A DNA stretch of 52,440 nucleotides from Arenicellaceae bacterium (lineage in GTDB: Bacteria; Pseudomonadota; Gammaproteobacteria; Arenicellales; Arenicellaceae), in NCBI GenBank assembly GCA_029246505.1, contig JAQWNC010000025.1, positions 1 to 52,440 on the forward strand, given 5' to 3'. How positions within the stretch are numbered: the first letter of the stretch is position 1; each line of letters opens with the position of its first letter. Below the pieces are notes generated by a model. That model was not told where the DNA came from. It did not search any database and was given only the letters and a program-made list of their open reading frames with translations. Shown piece by piece: positions 26,975-34,913 of the stretch. The position numbers and the translations under genes were made by a program.

Positions 26975-28057
26975 CTACTGAGCGGCGCTTGTTAGGACGC
27001 AGTCGTATTTAACCATACCCTCATTAAGATCAACCCAAACTCCTGTTTTAATAAAGGGTGCGGTTAGCATTACCGGGTCCGTAATGGTGACCTTATAATC
27101 CATTCGTGATTGGTCTTCACTTAGCGTATAGCGCTCCTTAAGCACCACCTGCTCGCTTTGACCATATCCGCCTAAATCTAAATACGGGTAGTTTATTCGA
27201 GTAGTCTCTACTAGCAATGTGTGTTCGTTTTTCCAGTTAGCTATTGAATAGCCTAACGGAGAAAATGGCTGTTCAAGCGGGTTTTCTACCGACTGTAAAT
27301 GCAATGTTCGAGTTACATTATATCCTCCAGACACAAATAAAATTTGATCACCACCATCAATAAACTGATGCGGATGCGGTCCATGCATAACTTTTGGTAA
27401 ACCAGGTAATTCGCAGGCAGCGTCGAACACGTAGGGATCCCAAGTTTCCTTAACCGCTTTAGCAGCTGCAGTAGCAATCTCAGCTAAAGGAAGTGCGTTT
27501 GGGTCGACAATTGCAGTTACCGAATTAGCCCCTGGAGGGCTCCATACTCTGAAGAAGCCCTTACCCTTTTCGATTCCAGATGAATCGCGGAAGGCTGTAT
27601 CTGACCATTTGTCACGCCCGCCAACCAGCTCGTCAGCCCAACGAGGATTACCACGGGCAACTACTAATACTTCTACCCGCTCTTCAGACAAACGCCCTGC
27701 GGGTAACAGAACATTAGTTAGCCAAAACTTATCCTCAAATAAAGTAGAACGATTACCGGCTACACGCAACTCATCTCCAATCTCAAACATATCACGGGTT
27801 ACGCCTGCGCGACCAAGCATATAAACAGTACCTGCCTCCATTTGCCATGTGACTTTTTCACCGTTGTCCTCGGTAACTTCTAACACAAAGTATATATGCG
27901 GATATCTCCAACGCAGTTCGACCAAAGTACCTTCCATTTCAGTAAATTCTTTAGAGAAATGGGTAGTTGAATGATGAGCTAGTAAAAAACTAGCCGGCAA
28001 CGCAGTCAAAGCTGCCATGATAGAAAGCATTAAAGCTATCGACTTTAATTTTCTCAT
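26975..28057 (-). CDS. DUF6152 family exported protein, copy 4
   Basis: About 360 residues. The signal peptide ends SFLLA and is followed by HHSTTHFS. The N-terminal domain shows MEGTLVELRWRYPHIYFVLEV, so the N-P-H motif is Y-P-H here, and DELRVAGNRSTL. The C-terminal domain holds DAACELPGLPKVMHGPHPHQFIDGGDQI, YSIANWKNEHTLLVETTRI, ERYTLSEDQSRMDYKVTITDP and a final VKYDC. I start at the ATG at 28057, with GGTGA upstream; a TTG-initiated frame overlapping copy 5 by 16 bases is less likely. It is the last gene of an operon with DoxX, a VOC protein and copy 5. Base composition is like the bulk of the window, unlike copies 1-3. Confidence 0.83.
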   Translation of the reverse strand: MRKLKSIALMLSIMAALTALPASFLLAHHSTTHFSKEFTEMEGTLVELRWRYPHIYFVLEVTEDNGEKVTWQMEAGTVYMLGRAGVTRDMFEIGDELRVAGNRSTLFEDKFWLTNVLLPAGRLSEERVEVLVVARGNPRWADELVGGRDKWSDTAFRDSSGIEKGKGFFRVWSPPGANSVTAIVDPNALPLAEIATAAAKAVKETWDPYVFDAACELPGLPKVMHGPHPHQFIDGGDQILFVSGGYNVTRTLHLQSVENPLEQPFSPLGYSIANWKNEHTLLVETTRINYPYLDLGGYGQSEQVVLKERYTLSEDQSRMDYKVTITDPVMLTAPFIKTGVWVDLNEGMVKYDCVLTSAAQ

Positions 28058-28086
28058 TAGTTCACCTAGCTCCTTCACCAAGCTTA

Positions 28087-29112
28087 TTAATCTAGCTGGC
28101 AATTATAAATCGGCAACGTGTGCCCTAAGGCGAGCCAATAGCCTTTAAGCACGGCTGGCTGCTGTAGATTTGGAGGATCGGTTACGGTAGTCTCGAAATC
28201 TAGCCTGCCTTGATCATCACTTAAGGAAAACCGCTCTACTATTTTTACCGCTTCACTTTGCGTACTGCCCCGATTATCAAAGAATGGCCAGCTTATATTG
28301 GTAGTGGTAACCACTAGAGTGCTGCCTTCCCACGCTCCTACTGAATAACCCAACTTTGTCGCTAGTGTATCCGCTGGTATAGCTGTATTGCCCATATAAA
28401 CGGTACGCTCCGTATCATATAACTCAGCCCTAAGCTTTATTTCGTCGCCTTGGTCTTCAAATTCAAAAGGATGTGGGGTTAGCATAATTCGGGGCATTCC
28501 TTCACCTTCGCAACGGGTAGCAAAGTTATCCAGCATATCGAATGATGCTCGATTGGCGATAGATACTTCGGTTAATGGCTGATTTGCCATTTGTTGCCCC
28601 CAATAAATCCCACGGGGTGAACTCCACACACGAAAAATACCTTTATTTTCAGATATAGTGTCAACTACCTCTTCTGTAGCTTCAGCCACCAAAGTCGCTT
28701 GGTCGCTAAATCTGATAGATCGGTTTTCCCAAAGCAGTATTTCTTGCCCACCCGGTAGCAACATATTAGCTCCTTCAAGAGAATACTTATCCCTCGAAGA
28801 CCGAAAACCAATAACCGTTACAGAAGCGTTGATCGGAAATAGTGTGCGAGTAATCCCGCTTCTAATGTAATTGAATATCGAGTTGCCTTCGATCTTCCAA
28901 ACAACTTCTTCACCATCGTTGTCTTCAGACCTTACAAAAAACATACTATGTGGATTGCGCCAAGACACTTCGATAAGTTCACCTGTGATCTCAACCATTT
29001 CATCGGTATAAAACGCATTAGAATGGTGCGCCCCTGCCGGACCAGTTGTAGCGATCAAGCACAGCAAAGCTATCAGGTAGCTATTTTTTATACCCGTATT
29101 AAAGAACCTCAT
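28087..29112 (-). CDS. DUF6152 family exported protein, copy 5
   Basis: About 341 residues. The signal peptide ends GPAGA and is followed by HHSNAFYT. The N-terminal domain has VEITGELIEVSWRNPHSMFFV and VTVIGFRSSRD. The C-terminal domain has ATRCEGEGMPRIMLTPHPFEF, EDQGDEIKLRAELYDTERTVY, YSVGAWEGSTLVVTTTNI, ERFSLSDDQGRLDFETTVTDP and a final YNC. The ATG at 29112 lies 4 bases after the VOC gene stop, with AAGG overlapping the junction, which indicates translational coupling; a longer frame into the VOC gene is rejected. It shares ITR-F and QSE-V motifs with copy 4, so the two look like a tandem duplication. Confidence 0.83.
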   Translation of the reverse strand: MRFFNTGIKNSYLIALLCLIATTGPAGAHHSNAFYTDEMVEITGELIEVSWRNPHSMFFVRSEDNDGEEVVWKIEGNSIFNYIRSGITRTLFPINASVTVIGFRSSRDKYSLEGANMLLPGGQEILLWENRSIRFSDQATLVAEATEEVVDTISENKGIFRVWSSPRGIYWGQQMANQPLTEVSIANRASFDMLDNFATRCEGEGMPRIMLTPHPFEFEDQGDEIKLRAELYDTERTVYMGNTAIPADTLATKLGYSVGAWEGSTLVVTTTNISWPFFDNRGSTQSEAVKIVERFSLSDDQGRLDFETTVTDPPNLQQPAVLKGYWLALGHTLPIYNCQLD

Positions 29113-29116
29113 TACC

Positions 29117-29611
29117 TTAGTAATCAAGAAACTTTCCTTGTAATGAATCCGCTGGATACTCGGACAGTTCAATACGATGCCCGTTCAATTCAGTAACATT
29201 GGACAAGACCGCATTAGTTCCACCACTACGAATTTCAGATACGTCCGCACCAAACCCAACAAACCTTTCTCTAACTACTTCCATATTAGCAACCTGTAAT
29301 CCAAAATGATTAATGCCGGCGGGACGGTTTTCATTTTCTGGCTGCAACTCAACAAACGTGTCCGCGCTTATTTGCATATATACAAGCGCTGTTTCACCCG
29401 CTGGGTTGGTTACCCTAAAGGCCTCTGGAAACCCCAGGGTAGTTTCATAATAGCTTACCGCAGCATCTAAATCCGGCACACTAATCCCAACATGGTTTAG
29501 CTTGAACTCACCATCACCAGGAGCGACTGCGTTCCCTTGTGATTGTGCAACGGCCAATTGCACAGCAAACCCAAATACGGCACCACCAACAAATAAATAT
29601 AATCCTCGCAT
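29117..29611 (-). CDS. Exported VOC (glyoxalase/dioxygenase superfamily) protein
   Basis: A 164-residue protein with an N-terminal signal (FVGGAVFGFAVQLAVA) followed by one VOC module. Likely metal ligands are His in KLNHVGISVPD, Glu in TFVELQPENE, His in INHFGLQVAN and Glu in HRIELSEYP. VOC proteins include lyases, isomerases and ring-cleaving dioxygenases; an exported copy is uncommon and its reaction cannot be read. GAGAGG lies before the ATG. It is 33 bases after the DoxX gene and 4 bases before DUF6152 copy 5, strongly suggesting a shared transcript. Confidence 0.82.
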   Translation of the reverse strand: MRGLYLFVGGAVFGFAVQLAVAQSQGNAVAPGDGEFKLNHVGISVPDLDAAVSYYETTLGFPEAFRVTNPAGETALVYMQISADTFVELQPENENRPAGINHFGLQVANMEVVRERFVGFGADVSEIRSGGTNAVLSNVTELNGHRIELSEYPADSLQGKFLDY

Positions 29612-29644
29612 GCTATACCTCTCTAGAAATTGATTAAATTAAAA

Positions 29645-30073
29645 CTATTCAAAAAACCAGTTCGACTTCGAACTAGCTGAGACCTTGTATCGACCTGGTC
29701 CAGTGAAAAATAACCCGGCACTGACAAACCAATATATCAATTGAGTTTCGATCGATATTGCTCCCTGTGGAGTCAAGCTTACACTGGTTCTTACTTCAAT
29801 ATAGACGACCACCGTCATCGTAACGAACAACGCGAGTGCCGACAATCGAGTGAATAAGCCAAGCACAATTAATATGGGAGCAACAACCTCCGAGAGGTAG
29901 GCAAAGTACATGAGAAATCCCGGTAGGCCGTGCGATGCCATCCTCGCCATCGGCATATCAATCCCATGCATGACTTTATGCCAACCATGAAAGAGAATAA
30001 GAACACCAAACATTACCCGCAGAAGTAAAAGTCCCTTATCCCCGTCTGCCCAAAAAATTTTCTCGCTACTCAT
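29645..30073 (-). CDS. DoxX family inner-membrane protein
   Basis: A 142-residue protein with four hydrophobic segments. The family pattern is visible in LLLLRVMFGVLILFHGWHKVMHGI, GLPGFLMYFAYLSEVVAPILIVLG and FTRLSALALFVTMTVVVYIEV. DoxX proteins are thought to pass electrons between quinone or thiosulfate metabolism and redox partners, though most members are uncharacterised. It heads the apparent operon DoxX, VOC, DUF6152 copy 5, DUF6152 copy 4. The ribosome site is weak. Confidence 0.88.
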   Translation of the reverse strand: MSSEKIFWADGDKGLLLLRVMFGVLILFHGWHKVMHGIDMPMARMASHGLPGFLMYFAYLSEVVAPILIVLGLFTRLSALALFVTMTVVVYIEVRTSVSLTPQGAISIETQLIYWFVSAGLFFTGPGRYKVSASSKSNWFFE

Positions 30074-30189
30074 AAAATTTCACTTAGTCCCTAAAAGTTA
30101 TAGCTATAAAACTCTCAAAAAATATATTAATGCCGCTTTATTTGCAACCAATTCACGGAACCAGTTGCGTAACTCAATTTCCAAACAAC

Positions 30190-30804
30190 TCAAGATGGAC
30201 GTTTCGCGGTCATTATCTTGCCAAAGTTGGCATATTCACCAGCACCTAATCTCGCCAGTGGTTGAACTATATTGGCATCGATAACTACTCGGCCATTGTT
30301 ATTGATTTCAACACAACCATCATTAACGTAAATTTCGTTTACCTTAGCAAATAGCAGGGAGTCTCCGTTGTTTCCAATAGTCTGGATATCATACCGGTCG
30401 CAAAAGAATGCCACTTTGCACTCGGTAATTCGTGGAACTGGAAACCCATCTATCAACGTTGTTTTTAATCCAATTTCGTCGAGTTCCGAAACCCCTGGAG
30501 GCAATGTTTCAGCGGACTGGTTCAACTCGTTCAATTGATCACAACTGGCGATGTGTACCACAAACTTTGATCGAGCTTTAATATTACGGATAGTATCTTT
30601 TTCCCGTCCGTCCGTTTGCTTCCCAATAGATACCATCAATAGTGGAGGATCACTACACACAGCATTAAAATATGAAAACGGTGCGAGGTTAAAATTACTC
30701 TCTTGGTTTTCGGAAAGTATCCAGGCCACCGGGCGCGGTAATACTGTCTGGGTTAAAGTAAAATAGGTCGCTGAAGTCGAGAGCTGGTCTAATTTGATCT
30801 GCAT
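30190..30804 (-). CDS. Flavin reductase family protein (DIM6/NTAB type)
   Basis: About 204 residues, cytoplasmic. It carries the FMN-binding split-barrel pattern: LTQTVLPRPVAWILSENQ, FNLAPFSYFNAVCSDPPLLMVSIG and KDTIRNIKARSKFVVHIAS. Such proteins reduce FMN for partner monooxygenases or act as flavoprotein oxidoreductases. The ATG at 30804 is chosen because the domain begins right after it; a frame open to 30891 adds 29 residues without domain content. It lies upstream of DoxX by about 117 bases on the same strand. No monooxygenase partner is visible in the window. Confidence 0.85.
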   Translation of the reverse strand: MQIKLDQLSTSATYFTLTQTVLPRPVAWILSENQESNFNLAPFSYFNAVCSDPPLLMVSIGKQTDGREKDTIRNIKARSKFVVHIASCDQLNELNQSAETLPPGVSELDEIGLKTTLIDGFPVPRITECKVAFFCDRYDIQTIGNNGDSLLFAKVNEIYVNDGCVEINNNGRVVIDANIVQPLARLGAGEYANFGKIMTAKRPS

Positions 30805-30958
30805 GATTTGCGTACTGTGATCTGGCCCAGTTGGTGAAGTAAAACCACTTATATCTAATAAAAGGCCAGCGTGAAAAAATTGGAAAATCAATCTTCCTGC
30901 GCTGCTCCCGGTTAAAAATATTAGTACCTAAAATATTACCAAATACTACGACCTTGAA

Positions 30959-31261
30959 TTCTCTGGTTAATATGTTGTACATATCATTAATGTTCGATGC
31001 ACGGAATTCATCGTAACTGATCCAATCGGCATACTCTTCCATAAAGATAGCAGCTTGTAGCTGTTCAATCGTTTAACCCGTAGCGATGCCTTCCTCAGTT
31101 ACCAATAACACGGTTCGGTGCGAATCATTCGCCGCCCTATACACATTTTCGGTGATCTGCTCAAAGTTAAAATCTGATTGTTCTTGCGCCTAACTGCTAG
31201 TTGAAAAAGCTATTAATACCAAAATACCGAATAATTTCAAACTGAAGTCACACCGCATCAT
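30959..31261 (-). pseudogene. MBL-fold metallo-hydrolase remnant, catalytic core deleted
   Basis: An ATG near 31261 starts a frame with a signal peptide (LFGILVLIAFSTSS), then TAG where a Trp may have stood. The frame continues FNFEQITENVYRAANDSHRT and VLLVTEEGIATG, the usual start of exported MBL-fold proteins. A TAA follows. The very next residues, TIEQLQAAIFMEEYADW and ISYDEFRASNINDMY, match the usual C-terminal end of the same family. The middle of the protein, which would hold the HxHxDH metal site, is missing. All pieces are in one frame. The frame stays open to about 30695 and overlaps the flavin reductase start, but that part shows no family content. Confidence 0.72.
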
Positions 31262-31369
31262 GATTTCTCTATGTTGTTACATCGAACCCAATAATTATTC
31301 TAAACACCTATCTCGTAAATTTGTGCTTCCCCTCTCTATTAAGTTGATGCTTCCAACGCTATGGCATGC

Positions 31370-32440
31370 CTAATCAGGCAATTGAGCATTCAACGTTGAG
31401 CGCAGCGAAATATCTTTATCACACGGGAAATCGTAGAATGGCGTTTCCGCAGACACACGATAATAGACGAGCGTATCGGTATAGGGCTCCCTGAGGTACA
31501 CGGAATCTTCAACTGTATAGCTAATCGCCAACTCACTGCCATCGGCATTCAAGCTGTATCGCTCCACTATTCGCTTTTGATCGCTTGAGGGTATATCTGC
31601 TCCATTACCATTCGCATCAAGATTACCGGCCAAGCCAGCTAACATCGCAGAGAATCCGGAGCTATCCACAATAAGCGTATTTTCTTCAAATCTACCACTG
31701 CGGTAACCGTACTCAGATACCTCAGATGTTGGCTGAGCTGACACTCCAAGTACAAATGGACGCGCCACATCATAATATTCGTGATGCAGAACTACTTGAT
31801 CACCATCAACCCTAATATCAAAAAGATAGGGTGGATAAAAAATCGATGGCAGATTCGGTGCGATGCAATTCATTCCTGGCGTATCATGAACATTAAATTT
31901 GGCCCGCGCACCCATACCAGCATCGGTTAAAAGCATTGGCGTATGACCTATCCGCTGGCTGCCTCTGGTGGTGCCAAGGTAGCGTCCAGCAAACCTATCT
32001 AACCCAGTCACGCCAGAACGCGCATCAAAAATTCGGTCCTTTGACCCTCGCCTTAGTGCATTCATGGTATGAAAAACAGTACCATCTGCCGCTTGAAGGT
32101 TCGAGCCAAATAAAAGATTCTTATCTTTGCGGCGACCCTTGGGCCCTGAAATAGTAACCACGTCGCCTACCAAAAACGTGGTATCTGATATCCCCTCTCT
32201 TCGTAGCAGCCCCACAGCATGGCCTTCGACTTCCCAGCTTTCAACTGAACCTTCACCGCTGCGCACGTTAACCATAAAAAATGAATGCGGATTACGAAGC
32301 TCTATCGAAGTCAAAACACCACTTACTTCAACGATATTGCTCGCATCGTAATGCGTGGCGAAGCTATGGTGCGCTAATACGCTAGTCGACAGAAACCCAA
32401 GTAACGGCAGAACCAACACGGCCAAATATTCCCTATTCAC
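31370..32440 (-). CDS. DUF6152 family exported protein, copy 6
   Basis: A 356-residue protein starting at GTG, supported by AAGG 9 bases upstream and immediate coupling to the Rid gene before it (15-base gap). The signal peptide ends STSVLA and is followed by HHSFATHYD. The N-terminal domain holds VEVSGVLTSIELRNPHSFFMV and VVTISGPKGRRKDKN. The C-terminal domain keeps GMNCIAPNLPSIFYPPYLFDI, YGYRSGRFEENTLIVDSS, ERYSLNADGSELAISYTVED and a final Cys in DFPCDKD. The segment SSDQKRIVERYSL resembles SSTQKHVTERYSL of partial copy 7 at the right edge, so these two are close relatives. Confidence 0.83.
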   Translation of the reverse strand: MNREYLAVLVLPLLGFLSTSVLAHHSFATHYDASNIVEVSGVLTSIELRNPHSFFMVNVRSGEGSVESWEVEGHAVGLLRREGISDTTFLVGDVVTISGPKGRRKDKNLLFGSNLQAADGTVFHTMNALRRGSKDRIFDARSGVTGLDRFAGRYLGTTRGSQRIGHTPMLLTDAGMGARAKFNVHDTPGMNCIAPNLPSIFYPPYLFDIRVDGDQVVLHHEYYDVARPFVLGVSAQPTSEVSEYGYRSGRFEENTLIVDSSGFSAMLAGLAGNLDANGNGADIPSSDQKRIVERYSLNADGSELAISYTVEDSVYLREPYTDTLVYYRVSAETPFYDFPCDKDISLRSTLNAQLPD

Positions 32441-32455
32441 CGTATGTTACCTTCG

Positions 32456-33031
32456 CTACTGATCGTCGTTTATAACCGCGGTGGCTTTAATCTCTAAATC
32501 GATTCCCGGTAATGCGAAACCAGCAACTGTAATCAAAGCGCTCGAAGGGTAATGACCGGGCTCGAATTTAGTCGCTCGAATATCTACAAAGGAATTACCA
32601 TATCGGGTATCACCAATAAATACGGTCATAGTAACGATATCTGCAAGCGATCCACCTAGCTCCACCAAACGACTCTCTATAACTCTAAAAGCTTCATGAG
32701 CTTGCGCATCGAAATCACCAGCAAGTGAATTACCCTCGGCATCGAATGGTGCGGTAACCCCAGCGAGCCAAACGGTCTTGCCTCCCTCCGTGACAACAGC
32801 GGGAGAAAAAGCTCGTTTATCAGTCCAGTCCAAGGTTAAATATTCCCGACCCAACCCATAACTCTTTATTAAACTCTCTGTTGAACGCTTTATTAAACTC
32901 TCTGTTGAACGCTCTGTTGAATTCTGCTGAGCAACAGAAATCGTTGGAGATGCCATCACCAACAACAAAACCATACTTAATAATGACGTACGTTTTAATT
33001 CTTTGACTTGATTTAGTATTTTGATACTCAT
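32456..33031 (-). CDS. Exported Rid-family protein, copy 3 (lacks the RidA arginine)
   Basis: A 191-residue Rid-like protein with a cleavable signal (SMVLLLVMASPTISVA) and no lipobox, so soluble in the periplasm. The core has TVWLAGVTAPF, DFDAQAHEAFRVIESRLVELGGSL and VDIRATKF. At the position where copies 1 and 2 read VVRLATDP or IVRLATDP it reads ITVAGFALPG, so the ligand-binding Arg of RidA is missing; the later Glu (LEIKATAV) remains. It is unlikely to act as a standard imine deaminase. Just after the signal, STESLIKR is repeated in tandem because of a 24-bp DNA duplication. It precedes DUF6152 copy 6 by 15 bases and is probably in the same operon. Confidence 0.83.
   Translation of the reverse strand: MSIKILNQVKELKRTSLLSMVLLLVMASPTISVAQQNSTERSTESLIKRSTESLIKSYGLGREYLTLDWTDKRAFSPAVVTEGGKTVWLAGVTAPFDAEGNSLAGDFDAQAHEAFRVIESRLVELGGSLADIVTMTVFIGDTRYGNSFVDIRATKFEPGHYPSSALITVAGFALPGIDLEIKATAVINDDQ
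32865..32912. repeat. Two perfect tandem copies of a 24-bp unit inside Rid copy 3
   Basis: Copy one is 32865-32888 and copy two is 32889-32912, identical at every base. A partial third copy (TCTGTTGAA) follows. The unit is a multiple of three, so the reading frame is kept. It duplicates eight residues in the linker between signal peptide and Rid domain. Confidence 0.9.
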
Positions 33032-33338
33032 CTACTCCTATTATTTGCCTAGCAGCCTAATAAAAAAATAACCAGCAATGCACGGTTTGATCACTTGCGT
33101 GCACTGAAACTATATTAATGATCTGGACAATGCAATCAATCAGTCTAATAGTTCCTACGCTACCCCTGGCCACATTGAGAATGTTTTTTAAAAACCATAA
33201 TATGCTGATTCAATAGATAAAACATTAAAGACCCCAGCCACCCATATTACCTTGCCAATAATCTGACAAAATATTCTAGATATATGGTTATTATGTAAAA
33301 GCTATCTTCTTACCGGATGATCTATTTGAGGAAGTCTC
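33032..33338. other. 307-base divergent gap between Rid copy 3 and the PutP-like symporter
   Basis: Non-coding and AT-rich. It should carry promoters in both directions. I see no clear operator palindrome or -35/-10 pair. Confidence 0.5.
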
Positions 33339-34913
33339 ATGTTTGAAAAGTATACGATGATCGCTACATATTTTAGCATTCTAATTTACTTGGGCTTTTT
33401 AGCCTCTAAGCGTGTTAGGAACATGAATGATTTTGTGATTGGCGGCAAATCACTTGGATTCTGGGTCGCGGCTTTTTCGGCACAAACCACTGGTGAATCG
33501 GCGTGGCTTCTTCTCGGGCTTACCGGTATGGGTGCGATGCTCGGTTTTAGTACTTACTGGGTAGTCTTGGGTGAAGTTTTAGGGGTCACTATTGCCTGGT
33601 TCTTTATGGCAAATCGATTTAAGCAGCTAACCGACAAATATGATTCGATGACGGTAATCGATTACCTGGTTAGCCGTTTCAATGCCAAAACCAATGTTTT
33701 GCGCATCGTTTCAGCCCTCGCTCTTTCCATTTTTGTTTTGATTTATATTTCCGCCCAAATAGATGCAACTGGTTCAGCATTCGAACGATTTCTGGGCTGG
33801 GATTATCAAGTCGGCGCAATTGTTGGTTTCGTTGTAGTCGCGAGCTATTGCATCGCAGGTGGTTTCTTGGCGGCTGCTTGGACAGATATGTTTCAAGGCG
33901 CAATAATGCTTATTTGTTTGATGTTATTACCCACCGTGGCTTTTCTCTCAATATCCAATAGTGGCGCTATCTACTCGGGCTTAGTTACTCTGGACCCCGG
34001 ATTAGTAAATATTTGGGGCTCTGGCGGGTTCACTTTGCTAAATGTCTCTGTTGTGATTGGCATGATGCTTATTGGACTTGGATTTCTAGGCTCACCTCAA
34101 GTATTCGCACGACTAATCGCGATCAGAAGTGAGCAGCAAATTAATCGCGGTAAGTGGGTTGCCATATTATTCACACTTTTAGCCGACTTTTCTGCCGTTA
34201 GCATCGGTGTGCTAGGACGCTACATCTTCACTACTCAGGGTATTGAACCTGATGCCGTGCTGGGCAATGGTGCCCAAAACGTATTGCCTGAACTGGTTGA
34301 ATACACATTCCCTCCATGGATGGTCGGACTTTATGTTGCAGCTGTCTTGTCAGCGATCATGTCTACGGTATCTTCATTGCTGGTAATGGCTGCTGGATCA
34401 GTTACACACGATCTATACGAACGAATTATTAATCCCGCACTTACTGACCTTAAAGCAGCCCGATTGTGCAGAATTATTACCGTGGCGATCGCCGGGCTAG
34501 CATTAGGTTTATCGGTTATCGTATCGGTAGTAGCACCTGATCGGGTTATTTTCTGGTTCGTGATATTTGGCTGGTCAGGAATAGCAGCAACTTTTTGCCC
34601 GATGATAATACTCTCTCTATTTTGGGTTAGATTTACAGAAAAAGCCGCCATCGCTTCAATGATCACCGGGTTTTCAATGACCATGATAACTAAGTTCATT
34701 ATTCAAGATATGGCAGGCATCGGACCTTACTTCACTGCCCTTGAGACAATGCCTCCATCATTTATCTCAGCACTATTAATTGGCTATCTCGTAACGATTA
34801 TTGCGCCAGATAAGGAACTTGAAAATCGATATCGTTCCGAACTAGCCAGTCTGGATAAAAGCCCTAAAAAAAGTACCAAGCACTTGAATAAGTACTACAA
34901 AGGAAACTTTTAA
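33339..34913 (+). CDS. Sodium:solute symporter, PutP-like
   Basis: A 524-residue inner-membrane carrier with about 13 hydrophobic helices. It shows MNDFVIGGKSLGFWVAAFSA then QTTGESAWLLLGLTGMGAM, very close in pattern to the sodium/proline symporter PutP, with a later GGFLAAAWTDMFQGAIMLI and LSAIMSTVSSLLVMAAGSV typical of the SSS family. It moves a small solute with Na+; proline is not assured. GAGG lies 8 bases before the ATG. The stop TAA shares its last A with the ATG of mmsA, so the two genes form a coupled operon. The solute may feed MmsA metabolism. Confidence 0.93.
   Translation: MFEKYTMIATYFSILIYLGFLASKRVRNMNDFVIGGKSLGFWVAAFSAQTTGESAWLLLGLTGMGAMLGFSTYWVVLGEVLGVTIAWFFMANRFKQLTDKYDSMTVIDYLVSRFNAKTNVLRIVSALALSIFVLIYISAQIDATGSAFERFLGWDYQVGAIVGFVVVASYCIAGGFLAAAWTDMFQGAIMLICLMLLPTVAFLSISNSGAIYSGLVTLDPGLVNIWGSGGFTLLNVSVVIGMMLIGLGFLGSPQVFARLIAIRSEQQINRGKWVAILFTLLADFSAVSIGVLGRYIFTTQGIEPDAVLGNGAQNVLPELVEYTFPPWMVGLYVAAVLSAIMSTVSSLLVMAAGSVTHDLYERIINPALTDLKAARLCRIITVAIAGLALGLSVIVSVVAPDRVIFWFVIFGWSGIAATFCPMIILSLFWVRFTEKAAIASMITGFSMTMITKFIIQDMAGIGPYFTALETMPPSFISALLIGYLVTIIAPDKELENRYRSELASLDKSPKKSTKHLNKYYKGNF

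Noticed and set aside
30695-31042. An open 115-codon frame on the minus strand as a separate gene.
   Set aside because: Its first part is the C-terminal end of the broken MBL-fold gene and its second part overlaps the flavin reductase in another frame without family content.
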